64,000 nt of DNA, taken from NCBI RefSeq assembly GCF_052162025.1, contig NZ_CP197401.1:4526001-4590000 (forward strand), in the 5' to 3' direction. Origin of the DNA: Methylobacter sp015476545 (GTDB lineage Bacteria; Pseudomonadota; Gammaproteobacteria; Methylococcales; Methylomonadaceae). This document shows, one piece after another, positions 24,826-33,968 of the stretch (positions are counted from its first letter, which is position 1; every line of letters begins with the position of its first letter). A program made the translations under genes and the position numbers. A model generated the notes under the pieces. That model was not told the origin of the DNA. It was given only the letters and a program-made list of their open reading frames with translations, and searched no databases.

Positions 24826-24858
24826 TTTTGGTCTTCAACTGCGCCCTGCGCGTTCGCT

Positions 24859-25521
24859 TTAAAACAAGTCGACAAGCTCGACAATGGTCTGGATCTGATA
24901 ATCGGCGTTCAAATCCTCGATACTGTATTTTCCGGCATAACCGTATGACACTGCGGCGGTCTTGAAGCCCGCCGACCGCGCTGCCCGCATGTCGTTGATC
25001 GAATCGCCGACCATAAGGGCCTTCTCCGGCTCAATGCCAAAGTGTTCCGCTGTCTTCAGCAACGGCAGCGGGTCCGGTTTCATTCTTGCGAACGAATCGC
25101 CGCAAGTAACGAAATCAAAATACTCAGCCATGCCGGTTTTCACCATCAACGGCTGCGTGAAACGTTTAATTTTATTAGTAATGCAGGCCAGTTTGAAACC
25201 TTTTTCTTTCAATTGCTGCAGGCCTTCCATGACGCCCGGATAAATGACGCTGCGCTCATAAACATGGGCCTCATAAAAATCGCCGAATAAAGCTAGAGCC
25301 TCGGGCAGATTTTCGGGATCGGCCGAGGGTTGCAGCTGTCCGGTCAGGGCTCTCTTTATCAGCATGACCACGCCATTGCCGACCCACTGCGCGACGGCAG
25401 CCTCCGAGTGCGGGCGTATGCCCAGTTCAGCCAGCATTCTGTTGATCGCATCGGACAAGTCAGGCGCAGAATCAATCAGCGTGCCATCCAGGTCCAGCGC
25501 TATCAGTCGAATCTGTGTCAT
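24859..25521 (-). CDS. gph: Phosphoglycolate phosphatase (HAD family)
   Basis: This 220-residue HAD-superfamily phosphatase starts at ATG 25521. The longer upstream frame overlaps the divergent gene and is not needed. It has the nucleophile motif LDLDGTLIDS, the T/S motif ACITNK, and the KPDP...MVGDSINDM end motifs. It hydrolyses 2-phosphoglycolate arising from oxygenase side reactions or DNA repair. A gph gene ahead of trpE is a common arrangement in gammaproteobacteria. Confidence 0.88.
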   Translation of the reverse strand: MTQIRLIALDLDGTLIDSAPDLSDAINRMLAELGIRPHSEAAVAQWVGNGVVMLIKRALTGQLQPSADPENLPEALALFGDFYEAHVYERSVIYPGVMEGLQQLKEKGFKLACITNKIKRFTQPLMVKTGMAEYFDFVTCGDSFARMKPDPLPLLKTAEHFGIEPEKALMVGDSINDMRAARSAGFKTAAVSYGYAGKYSIEDLNADYQIQTIVELVDLF

Positions 25522-25669
25522 TGGCAATCTTGTTTGGCCGGTCCGGCCAATCCGTTTTGGGTCATGTTCTTGAAACAGTGCATTAAAATGTTTGATTATA
25601 TCTTTTTTTTGCCGCCAACTCTTCGTTATACAATAGCGGCCCTCAAAATCATACAGGAAAGCTATACCG

Positions 25670-26542
25670 ATGAAACTGGCGACTTTCACTCACAATAATG
25701 TAACGCGGGTAGGCGCGGTCATTGATCAGGCCGTCGTTGACAGCCACGGCGACAACGCCATACCCAAAACCATGATTGAATTTCTGGCGGCAGGCGCAAC
25801 CGCTCTGGCGGCCATGCAGCAGCTGATAGCCAGCGGCGATCACCGGATTCCCCTGAGTGAAGTCAAGCTGCGGGCGCCGGTACCGCGGCCCGGCAAATAT
25901 CTGGCGATCAGCCTGAATTATGCCGATCATATCGAAGAAACCGGCTTCGAGAAACCGGAATATCCGACGTTTTTCACCAAGCAAAGCAGTTGCGTGATTG
26001 CGCATGATGAGCCTATCTACCGTCCCAAGGTCTCCGACAAACTCGATTATGAAGGCGAGCTGGCTTTGGTCATCGGCAAGCGCTGCCGTCATGTGCCCGT
26101 CGACAAGGCCCATCAGGTCATCGCCGGCTTCACGATCGCCAATGACGTCTCAGTGCGCGATTGGCAAATCCGCTCGCCGACCTGGACGCTGGGCAAATCG
26201 TTCGATACGGCCGGCCCTCTGGGACCGTGGATCGTCACTGCCGATGAAATCGCCGATCCCCATAATCTGAACCTGAAAACCTGGATCGACGATGAGCTGC
26301 GGCAGGATTCCAATACCCGGCATATGATTTTCAACTGCTACGAAATGGTCGCTTACCTGTCCCAGGCCATGACCCTGGAGCCCGGCGATATCATTGCCAC
26401 GGGCACGCCCAGCGGCGTCGGCGTGAAGATGAAGCCGCGCGGTTACATGAAGCCGGGGCAGACCGCCAGAATCGAAATCGAAGGCATCGGCACGCTGATC
26501 AATCCGATCATCGAAGAACCGGACAATCTGGCCGCCTATTAA
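25670..26542 (+). CDS. Fumarylacetoacetate hydrolase family protein
   Basis: This 290-residue protein has the FAH C-terminal fold. Metal-binding acidic residues are in DYEGELALVIGKRC and NDVSVRDWQ, with SFDTAGPLGPW and PGDIIATGTPSGVG also present. Relatives include oxaloacetate tautomerases/decarboxylases, acylpyruvases and 2-keto-4-pentenoate hydratase-type enzymes, so the substrate is undetermined. It is divergent from gph. A strong bidirectional terminator follows the stop. Confidence 0.88.
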   Translation: MKLATFTHNNVTRVGAVIDQAVVDSHGDNAIPKTMIEFLAAGATALAAMQQLIASGDHRIPLSEVKLRAPVPRPGKYLAISLNYADHIEETGFEKPEYPTFFTKQSSCVIAHDEPIYRPKVSDKLDYEGELALVIGKRCRHVPVDKAHQVIAGFTIANDVSVRDWQIRSPTWTLGKSFDTAGPLGPWIVTADEIADPHNLNLKTWIDDELRQDSNTRHMIFNCYEMVAYLSQAMTLEPGDIIATGTPSGVGVKMKPRGYMKPGQTARIEIEGIGTLINPIIEEPDNLAAY

Positions 26543-26544
26543 AA

Positions 26545-26580
26545 TTAAGGCATTGGGCGATCAATCGCCCAATGCCTTAA
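26545..26580. terminator. Bidirectional terminator between FAH gene and histidine kinase gene
   Basis: A perfect 17-bp stem, TTAAGGCATTGGGCGAT, pairs with its complement across a 2-nt loop. It lies between two convergent genes and overlaps the histidine kinase stop codon. Confidence 0.8.
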
Positions 26581-28019
26581 CCCAGGCTTTTTCTGTTATT
26601 GAAAAAACCCAACTTCCTGGCTCGCTTTCTTCGTTCAACCGGTTTTGGCGGCAAAGGAAACAGCACAGTAACCTTGAGTCCGCCAAATTGGGATTCTCCC
26701 AGGCTCAGCTCAGCGCCATGTATCACGGCGATGCGCTGGGCAATGGAAAAGCCGAGACCGCTGCCTTTGGCGCTCTTGGCCGTTTCAATGCAACGGTGAA
26801 ACCGTTTTAGCGCGACTTCATACTGATCAGGCGCAATCCCGGGCCCGGAATCCTCGACGCTCAACAGCAGATGCCTTTCCTGCCCCGATACGCTGATTCT
26901 GACCAAGCCGTTTGCGGGCGTATATTTTATGGCATTGTCGATCAGGTTCTTGACCAGAATATTGATCAGCTGTCGATTGCCGATGATCGGCACGGCGTTA
27001 TCCTCGATAAACTCCATTCGGATGCGTTTTTTATGCGCTTCCGGCTCCAGAGCCGCGACAGTCTGCACGACTTCATAGCCAAGCACGGTCGTTTCCTTGG
27101 ACAGAAACTCGGTGCCGGATTCAATGCGCGAGAATATCAGCAGCTGCTGCACCATATCGGTCATGCGGTGCACGCCCTGCTCTATGCGCCCTAGCGCCTG
27201 GCGGCGCGTCAGCTCATCGTCGGTTTTCAGAGCCACCTGCGCCTGGGTCAACAAGCCGGCCAAAGGCGTTCTCAATTCATGGGAGGCATCGGCCGTAAAG
27301 CGGCGTTCATGCTCAAAAGCGCGTTCAAGCTGCATGAACAGATTATTCAGCTCGTTAACTACGGGCACGATTTCGATAGGCAGCTTCTTGACCGACAAAG
27401 GCTTTAAATAGCTGGCTTCGCGTCTGGCCAGCTGTTGCGTCAATTGGCCAAACGGCTTCAAGGCTCGTCCGACGATAAGCCAGATAGCCAGCCCCAAAAA
27501 AGGCAGGCCGATCAGAAACGGCTTGATCAGATGTCTGGAAATGTCATCCATCAGCTCCGTGCGAATGTCATCACGCTGCCCGACATGAATGATGTATTCG
27601 CTTTTTTCCTCGGAAATACTGAAAACATGCCATAAGTGATTATTAATGAGCGTTTTGCTATAGCCATTCTGCGAGATCGATAACGGCAGGGGCGGCGCGC
27701 TTTCGGAGCGAAGAATCAAACCCTCGTCCTTATAAATAAGCTGAAAGGCCAGTTTCCGTTCATAACGGTGATTGAACACTTTGGTCGGCTCGAACATTTC
27801 CGACTTGTCCAGATCCCACAACTCATACAGCGAACCGGCATACAACAGATGCCCGACGAATGAATTTAAGGCGCGCGCGGATTGCGCCAGATCCGCATCA
27901 AAAAGTTCTGCCACTTCATTGCGGATTTCCTTATAGCCTTTATAGGCGGCAATGCCCCAAATCAGCAATAATGTGGAAAGCAGCGTGAACAGCAGCAGTT
28001 TTCGAAGCGAATAACTCAT
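26577..28019 (-). CDS. Two-component sensor histidine kinase
   Basis: This 480-residue inner-membrane kinase has membrane helices at about 8-26 and 166-184 flanking a periplasmic sensor of about 140 residues. A HAMP-like linker follows, then the HisKA box ADASHELRTPL with phospho-acceptor His247, and ATP-binding boxes around NLIDNAIKYTP and DSGPGIAP, ending GSGLGFSIAQRI. Its architecture is like QseC/PmrB-type sensors. The signal is unknown. The start overlaps the response regulator stop by 1 bp. Confidence 0.92.
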   Translation of the reverse strand: MSYSLRKLLLFTLLSTLLLIWGIAAYKGYKEIRNEVAELFDADLAQSARALNSFVGHLLYAGSLYELWDLDKSEMFEPTKVFNHRYERKLAFQLIYKDEGLILRSESAPPLPLSISQNGYSKTLINNHLWHVFSISEEKSEYIIHVGQRDDIRTELMDDISRHLIKPFLIGLPFLGLAIWLIVGRALKPFGQLTQQLARREASYLKPLSVKKLPIEIVPVVNELNNLFMQLERAFEHERRFTADASHELRTPLAGLLTQAQVALKTDDELTRRQALGRIEQGVHRMTDMVQQLLIFSRIESGTEFLSKETTVLGYEVVQTVAALEPEAHKKRIRMEFIEDNAVPIIGNRQLINILVKNLIDNAIKYTPANGLVRISVSGQERHLLLSVEDSGPGIAPDQYEVALKRFHRCIETAKSAKGSGLGFSIAQRIAVIHGAELSLGESQFGGLKVTVLFPLPPKPVERRKRARKLGFFNNRKSLG

Positions 28020-28684
28020 TAATCTTCATCAACGTCAATAATGTAGCCGACTCCTCTGACAGTACGGATAATCGACGATCCCAGTTTTTTTCTCAGGTAG
28101 TGAATGTGAACCTCGACGGTGTTGCTCTCTATATCGGAATCCCAGGAATACAGACTTTCTTCGAGTCTGGAGCGGGATACCACCTTGCCTATATTGCCCA
28201 TCAGGAAGCTCAGTATCTCGAATTCCTTTTGCGATAGATCCACCTTTTCGTCATTATAAGTAACCAGATGCGATGCCGGGTCCAGCACAATGCCCCGATG
28301 CTCGATCTTGGGCGCGCCCCGGCCTTCATTGCGTCTGGCAAGGGCTCTCAGGCGGGCGCAGACTTCATTGAGATCGAACGGTTTGATCACAAAATCATCG
28401 GCGCCGCTGTCGAGGCCCAATATTCTGTCAGGGATCGTGTCTTTAGCCGTCAGAACCAGCACCGGTGTTTCGTCTTTACGGCTTCTCAAAGCCCGCAAAA
28501 TCTCCAGGCCATCCATATCAGGCAAATTCAGGTCCAGCACGATCAGTTCATACGTGTTGACTTTCAGAGCCTCATCGGCATGTTTGCCGTTGGTCAGCCA
28601 ATCAACGGCATAGCCTTCCATTTTTAAACCGGCTGTCAGGCCATCGCCCAATATTTCGTCGTCTTCAACCAATAAAAGTCGCAT
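28019..28684 (-). CDS. OmpR-family response regulator
   Basis: This 221-residue protein has a receiver domain with acidic pocket EDD and phospho-acceptor Asp51 (VLDLNLPDMDG), Thr in VLTAKD and Lys in VIKPF. A winged-helix output domain ends TVEVHIHYLRKKLGSSIIRTVRGVGY. It is most like QseB/PmrA. It is co-transcribed with the kinase gene downstream. The 355-bp gap upstream to hemW contains the divergent promoters, in which I recognise no specific operator. Confidence 0.93.
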   Translation of the reverse strand: MRLLLVEDDEILGDGLTAGLKMEGYAVDWLTNGKHADEALKVNTYELIVLDLNLPDMDGLEILRALRSRKDETPVLVLTAKDTIPDRILGLDSGADDFVIKPFDLNEVCARLRALARRNEGRGAPKIEHRGIVLDPASHLVTYNDEKVDLSQKEFEILSFLMGNIGKVVSRSRLEESLYSWDSDIESNTVEVHIHYLRKKLGSSIIRTVRGVGYIIDVDED

Positions 28685-29039
28685 ATACTCTATGTTTCAG
28701 GTAGTTAAACATCTGCCAATAATGCTCGAACAGAAAATCCACCGAGATTATGGCCAAAGCGTACAAGTTTAGTAGGAAATCCAAGAATTGGACCCACAAC
28801 CACAACAATCACTCCAGCATTTAAAAATTAAACTGTCCGATTAATAACATGCTGCCGAGTATGAAGCATGTAGGTCCGTGAAAAATCATAAAAGTTCCCT
28901 GTATTTTGATAGAAACGTGCATTATTTCGGCGTCGCGGATGGATAAATAGCCAGTTTTCCTGTCATAACATCCCGGCTCGCTCATCGGCAATCATATTAT
29001 GTTAAACTAATTGTTTTTTAAACAAATTCAACGATTGCC

Positions 29040-30182
29040 TTGCCACCGCTCAGCTTATACATTCACATTCCCTGGTGCATCAAGAAATGCCCCTATTGCG
29101 ATTTTAATTCACATGCGGTTAAAGCCGATACGCCTGAAGCCGCCTATATCGATGCGCTGCTGAGCGATCTGGCCCTGGATCTGCAGTTATACGGCATCAG
29201 CCGGCCTGTCGGCAGCATTTTTATCGGGGGCGGCACACCGAGCCTTTTCTCGCCGGAGTCTTTCTATCGTTTATTGATAGGCATAAAACAACAAATTGCG
29301 TTGGCCGATAACCTTGAAATCACCCTGGAAGCCAACCCCGGCACGTTTGAAATCAATAAATTCGCCGAATTCCGGTCGCTGGGCATCAATCGCCTGTCGA
29401 TCGGCATACAGAGCTTTAACGATACGCTACTGCAAAAACTGGGGCGAGTTCATTCGGGTAAGGAAGCCATGCGTGCGGCAGAATGCGCCCATCAGGCCGG
29501 ATTCGATAACTTTAATCTGGATTTGATGTTCGGCTTGCCGGACGCCGGCACCGACAGCAGCAAAGCCGATATTGAAACGGCCATAAGCCTGAATCCTACG
29601 CATATCTCCTTCTACCAGTTGACACTGGAACCAAATACTTACTTTCATAAGTTTCCGCCCAGACTGCCCGATAATGACGTTATCTTCAGCACGCAACAAG
29701 TCTGTCAAGCGCTCCTGGCCGATCATGGCTATCGGCAATATGAAATTTCTGCCTACAGTCGGCCGGGCTTTCAATGCCGGCATAATTTGAATTATTGGCA
29801 ATTCGGCGATTATCTGGGCATAGGCGCCGGCGCCCACGGCAAGCTATCGCTGGCTTTGCCGGACCGGATCGTGCGCACGTTCAAACCGAAAAGCCCGGAG
29901 CAATACCTGCGCGATACCCATAAAAACGGCGGCGCCGACAGGATTGCCAGAGCGGATCTGCCTCTGGAATTCATCATGAACCATTTGCGCCTTAAACAAG
30001 GATTTTCTGTCGCGAGCTACGAAGCAACGACCGGTCTTGCCATTGATACGCTTGAGCCCGCCTTGTCGGCCTGCCTGAAGCAGCATTTGCTTATCAGCCG
30101 TGACGGTCATTACTATTGTTCGGAGAAAGGCTGGAATTTTCTGGACAGTGTTTTGGAAAAGTTCTGTTCACTGCCGCATTGA
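29040..30182 (+). CDS. hemW: Radical SAM haem chaperone HemW
   Basis: This 380-residue protein has the radical SAM cluster motif CIKKCPYCDF (CxxxCxxC), the SAM motif IFIGGGTPSLF and the HemW-type LGIGAGAHG and LNYWQFGDYLG segments. It is a haem-trafficking protein once annotated as oxygen-independent coproporphyrinogen oxidase. The extra cysteine typical of true HemN (CxxxCxxCxC) is replaced by Phe, as in HemW. The start appears to be TTG at 29040, with no obvious ribosome site; I see no better in-frame start. Confidence 0.9.
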   Translation: MPPLSLYIHIPWCIKKCPYCDFNSHAVKADTPEAAYIDALLSDLALDLQLYGISRPVGSIFIGGGTPSLFSPESFYRLLIGIKQQIALADNLEITLEANPGTFEINKFAEFRSLGINRLSIGIQSFNDTLLQKLGRVHSGKEAMRAAECAHQAGFDNFNLDLMFGLPDAGTDSSKADIETAISLNPTHISFYQLTLEPNTYFHKFPPRLPDNDVIFSTQQVCQALLADHGYRQYEISAYSRPGFQCRHNLNYWQFGDYLGIGAGAHGKLSLALPDRIVRTFKPKSPEQYLRDTHKNGGADRIARADLPLEFIMNHLRLKQGFSVASYEATTGLAIDTLEPALSACLKQHLLISRDGHYYCSEKGWNFLDSVLEKFCSLPH

Positions 30183-30436
30183 TAATTCAGCGGCTCGTCT
30201 CGTTCAGCCGGTGCATCCAGGTCCATGCCGCGGGCACGATCATCTTTTCTTTAACGGCTGATAGAGGCAATCAACATTAATTTTGTTCTATAATCCATAA
30301 TAAAACCACTCACTGTTCCGCAACAGGAAACAATTAATGGTCTAACTTCGTACTTAGTCACTGTAACGGCTCAACATTATATGTTCCTTAACTGAGCTTA
30401 ATAATAAACCGCAAACTCTTCAATCCGTAAAAGTAT

Positions 30437-31075
30437 ATGCTTGATTATCAAAAAGACTTTATTTCCTATGCGCTGGACTGCGGCGTGCTCAGATTCGGTG
30501 AATTCCAATTGAAATCAGGCCGTATCAGCCCTTACTTTTTCAATACCGGCTTGTTTAATACCGGCGCCCAGCTGGGCAAGCTGGGCCATTTTTACGCGCA
30601 GGCCTTGCTTCAATCCGGCCTTAAACCGGATATTCTTTATGGCCCCGCTTATAAAGGCATCCCTTTGGTCAGCGCAGCCTCTATCGCCTATGCCGCCTTG
30701 ACCGGCGGTGATATCCCTTTCGCTTTCAACCGCAAGGAAGCAAAGGATCACGGCGAAGGCGGCATGCTCGTCGGCGCGCCGCTGCAAGGCCGGGTCCTCA
30801 TTCTTGACGATGTCATTACGGCCGGCACTTCGGTCAGGGAATCCGTGGACATTATCAGGCAGGTCCGGGCAACGCCGGCCGGCGTATTGATCGCGCTGGA
30901 CAGACAGGAAAAAGGCCAAAACGAGATTTCAGCTATCCAGGAAGTCAGCGAGCAATTCAATATGCCTGTTATATCGATCATCACCCTGGAACATATTATT
31001 GAATATTTAACTGACAATGCCGCTTACGAGCAGATCGATGCCATAAAAGAATATCAGCGGCTTTACGGCATTTAA
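30437..31075 (+). CDS. pyrE: Orotate phosphoribosyltransferase
   Basis: This 212-residue enzyme of pyrimidine synthesis converts orotate and PRPP to OMP. The PRPP motif VLILDDVITAGTS and the N-terminal FQLKSGRISPYFFNTGLF are diagnostic. It stands alone between hemW and the dynamin-like gene with 250-bp upstream and 135-bp downstream spacers. I saw no clear pyrimidine attenuator in the upstream spacer. Confidence 0.97.
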   Translation: MLDYQKDFISYALDCGVLRFGEFQLKSGRISPYFFNTGLFNTGAQLGKLGHFYAQALLQSGLKPDILYGPAYKGIPLVSAASIAYAALTGGDIPFAFNRKEAKDHGEGGMLVGAPLQGRVLILDDVITAGTSVRESVDIIRQVRATPAGVLIALDRQEKGQNEISAIQEVSEQFNMPVISIITLEHIIEYLTDNAAYEQIDAIKEYQRLYGI

Positions 31076-31210
31076 CTCCTGAAGCATTTGCCAAAGAAAA
31101 AAGACATCCAAGACTAACAGTTCCCGAGATATCGACTACACTTAGTCAAAACTAATTTTTAATCTGATGTTTCAATAACAAGAAGAATCGCGTTAGCAAA
31201 AAGGCTTGCC

Positions 31211-33154
31211 ATGAGTAATCTGGAATTTAAAGAGCAAATGCACGAATATTCGCAATGGCGTGCAAAACTGATACAGGCTATAGAAATGTACCATCAGTGG
31301 CGCAATCGCTATGGCATGAACGATGCCCATAGCACGGATATTATTTTGAATATCCTGACGGGGCTGGAGTCTGACCGCATTACCCTGGCCTTTGTTGCTG
31401 AATTTTCGCGCGGCAAAACGGAATTGATCAACTCGCTGTTCTTTGCCGAGACCGGGCTCAGATTATTGCCGTCCTCGCCTGGCCGCACCACTATGTCGCC
31501 AACGGAACTGTTTTACGATGAAAAAGGCGGCAGTTATATTCGCTTGTTGAATATTGAAAGCCGGCTTGAAGACATTTCTCTGGCCGAATTTAAAAAGAAG
31601 CCCGAACGCTGGCATCATATCGATCTGGACTGCAACTCGCCGACCCAGATGCAGGAAGCCTTTAAAGAACTGGTCGCCACTAAACTGGTGGACCGCGAGC
31701 TTGCAGACAAACTGGGGCTATGGAACGAGCGCGAAGCCGCGGAGCAAGGCATCATCAACCCCGAAAAAGTCGAAATACCTTGCTGGCGCCATGCCTTGAT
31801 CAGCTTTCCCCATCCCTTGTTGAAAGAAGGGCTGGCGATTCTCGATACGCCGGGTCTGAATGCCTTGGGAACAGAGCCCGAATTAACCCTGAGCATGCTA
31901 CCCAGTGCGCAAGCCATTGTTTTCGTGCTGGCCGCCGATACCGGCGTCACAAAAAGCGATATGGAAATGTGGCGCAGCCATGTTTGCAGCAACACGCGCG
32001 GTTCCAGCAAACAAGGCTTGGCCGTGGTCATGAATAAAATCGATGCCATGTGGGATGATCTGTCCGGCGACAATGGCTATGAAGCATCCATTCAGTCCCA
32101 AGTAAAAAACTCGGCATTTATTTTAAAAATAAATGAAGCGGCCATTTTCCCGGTATCGGCCAAGCAAGCCCTGCTGGCTAAAGTCAAGAATGATCAGGCA
32201 TTGCTCGAGAAAAGCCGTTTGACCGTATTGGAAAATTATCTTGCCAACGATATCCTGAGGCAGCGGCAAAGCATCCTGATGGATACGATTGTCCGGGACA
32301 TGGGCTTTTTGATCAGCGAATCGTCCAATCTGACGAACTCCGCCTATAACAACGCCGTCAGCCAGCTTGAGGAATTCAAGAAAATTGACTTTCAAAACCA
32401 GGATATGACGGCCAAGCTGATGGCCGAAACGCGGGACAGGCAAAACGTCTATCTGGCCAATATCGAGAACTTTCAGGCCAGCCGCCGGGTTTTCAGCGTG
32501 CAGGCCAAGATGCTGGTCGATTCGTTCGGCAAGGAAAAAATCGACGCCATCATTAAAAGAACCAAGAACGACATGTCCAAGAGCTTGACAACCTACGGCA
32601 TGAAGCAAAACATCCGGAAACTGTTCGATGAATTGCGTGATCTGTTGCAGGATTCCGTGGACATTACCAATGAAACGCGTCGTCTAGTGAAAGCCATCCA
32701 TAAAAAATTCAAGGATGAATACGGCTTTCAGGAGATCGAGCCGCAGCTGTTCTCCATCAAGCAATATCAGTTTGAACTGGAACAGATCTTTGAAGAGGGC
32801 GAAGCGTTCCGCACCAGCACCAAAACGACCATGACCGAACAGAGCATTGTCATCAATAAGCTTTACAACACGCTCATTGCCAAGGCCAGAAACATTCTGA
32901 GCCAGGCGCATACCGACGCGTCGGTCTGGAGCAACAGTGTCTTGACCCCATTGATGCATCAGATCAAAGATCATAAAAGGCAGATTGAAAGCCGTCTGCA
33001 AATGCTCAGAAAAATTAACGAGTCCAAAGGCGACATCGTTGAAAGCATAGAAAGCCTTGAAGCAGAACTGGCGCCCTTGAAACGGCAACGCGATGAACTG
33101 GCTACCATTATCAGGGCCATGCAGCTGGATGCCCACTCATTCAGCAGAAGCTGA
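31211..33154 (+). CDS. Bacterial dynamin-like GTPase
   Basis: This 647-residue protein has a GTPase domain in the first half. The P-loop is AEFSRGKTELINSL (Lys69), switch-related DTPGLN follows, and NKID gives guanine specificity. The second half is helical with coiled-coil-like stretches, including one near the C-terminus (ESKGDIVESIESLEAELAPLKRQRDEL). The first P-loop glycine of the usual GxxxxGKT is Ala63. Bacterial dynamins act in membrane remodelling or stress tolerance, but this one's role is unknown. A strong hairpin follows. Confidence 0.85.
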   Translation: MSNLEFKEQMHEYSQWRAKLIQAIEMYHQWRNRYGMNDAHSTDIILNILTGLESDRITLAFVAEFSRGKTELINSLFFAETGLRLLPSSPGRTTMSPTELFYDEKGGSYIRLLNIESRLEDISLAEFKKKPERWHHIDLDCNSPTQMQEAFKELVATKLVDRELADKLGLWNEREAAEQGIINPEKVEIPCWRHALISFPHPLLKEGLAILDTPGLNALGTEPELTLSMLPSAQAIVFVLAADTGVTKSDMEMWRSHVCSNTRGSSKQGLAVVMNKIDAMWDDLSGDNGYEASIQSQVKNSAFILKINEAAIFPVSAKQALLAKVKNDQALLEKSRLTVLENYLANDILRQRQSILMDTIVRDMGFLISESSNLTNSAYNNAVSQLEEFKKIDFQNQDMTAKLMAETRDRQNVYLANIENFQASRRVFSVQAKMLVDSFGKEKIDAIIKRTKNDMSKSLTTYGMKQNIRKLFDELRDLLQDSVDITNETRRLVKAIHKKFKDEYGFQEIEPQLFSIKQYQFELEQIFEEGEAFRTSTKTTMTEQSIVINKLYNTLIAKARNILSQAHTDASVWSNSVLTPLMHQIKDHKRQIESRLQMLRKINESKGDIVESIESLEAELAPLKRQRDELATIIRAMQLDAHSFSRS

Positions 33155-33174
33155 TCAGTGAATTCCCTTAAATC

Positions 33175-33211
33175 TTGAACCCGCTGCCACTGGAAGTGGC
33201 AGCGGGTTCAA
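33175..33211. terminator. Bidirectional terminator hairpin
   Basis: A perfect 17-bp stem beginning TTGAACCCGCTGCCACT with a 3-nt loop (GGA) lies between the convergent dynamin-like and trmB genes. Confidence 0.75.
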
Positions 33212-33223
33212 GCAAATCGCACT

Positions 33224-33916
33224 TTAAGCGCGCTTAAAAATCAGATCCCAGACTCCGTGACCCAAGCGCAGACCGCGCTGCTCGAATTTGGTCAACGGCC
33301 GATAATCGGGGCGCTCGCAATACGCCATCCCGCTATCGGCAGTGTTTATCAGCCGGCTCTCCGCCGATAGTACTTCCAGCATATGCTCGGCATAATTCTG
33401 CCAATCCGTCGCTGCATGAAAATAGCCGCCGGACCTTAATTTCTTGACCAGCAAATCGACAAAGCTGGGCCTTACAATGCGTCTTTTATGGTGCTTTTTT
33501 TTCGGCCAGGGATCGGGAAAAAACAAATGCACGCCGGCCAGACTATGATCAGCCATCTTATGCTCCATAACCTCTATGGCGTCATGGCAATAGATCCTGA
33601 CGTTGCTGATGCCCTGCTCTGCAAGCTGCATCATCAGATGCCCGACACCGGGCCGGTGAACCTCGATGCCAATGTAGTTGATCTCGGGATTGGCGGCGGC
33701 CATCTTGGCCAGACTTTCGCCATTGCCAAAACCAATCTCGACACAGAGAGGCGCATCGCGTCCGAAAACTTCGGCAAAGTCATAATCGGCTCGCGGGTCC
33801 AGCCCGTAAACGGCCCAGTAATTGTCCAGCGCAAGCTGCTGGCCCGGCGTGATGCGGCCTTGCCGGCGGATAAAGCTGCGAATGCGCTGCGGGAAATTTT
33901 GTTCAGGAGAAATCAT
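33224..33916 (-). CDS. trmB: tRNA (guanine-N7-)-methyltransferase
   Basis: This 230-residue SAM-dependent methyltransferase modifies G46 of tRNA. The SAM site is CVEIGFGNGESLAKMA, and FFPDPWPKKKHHKRR is the characteristic TrmB motif. C-terminal TKFEQRGLRLGHGVWDL is also typical. It follows thiSG by about 50 bp and may be co-transcribed with it. Confidence 0.96.
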   Translation of the reverse strand: MISPEQNFPQRIRSFIRRQGRITPGQQLALDNYWAVYGLDPRADYDFAEVFGRDAPLCVEIGFGNGESLAKMAAANPEINYIGIEVHRPGVGHLMMQLAEQGISNVRIYCHDAIEVMEHKMADHSLAGVHLFFPDPWPKKKHHKRRIVRPSFVDLLVKKLRSGGYFHAATDWQNYAEHMLEVLSAESRLINTADSGMAYCERPDYRPLTKFEQRGLRLGHGVWDLIFKRA

Positions 33917-33968
33917 ATAAGCATAATGCGGGATTACTGCACGGGGCGGACTTTGCCGCCCCGTTGAA

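Noticed and set aside
24826..24858. Tryptophan leader/attenuator before trpE
   Set aside because: Only 33 bp separate gph and trpE, with no Trp-codon leader or hairpin.
31118..31145. Palindrome GACTA-N4-TAGTC with IscR-like look upstream of the dynamin-like gene
   Set aside because: The spacing differs from the IscR consensus by one base and the flanks do not match, so no regulator is assigned.
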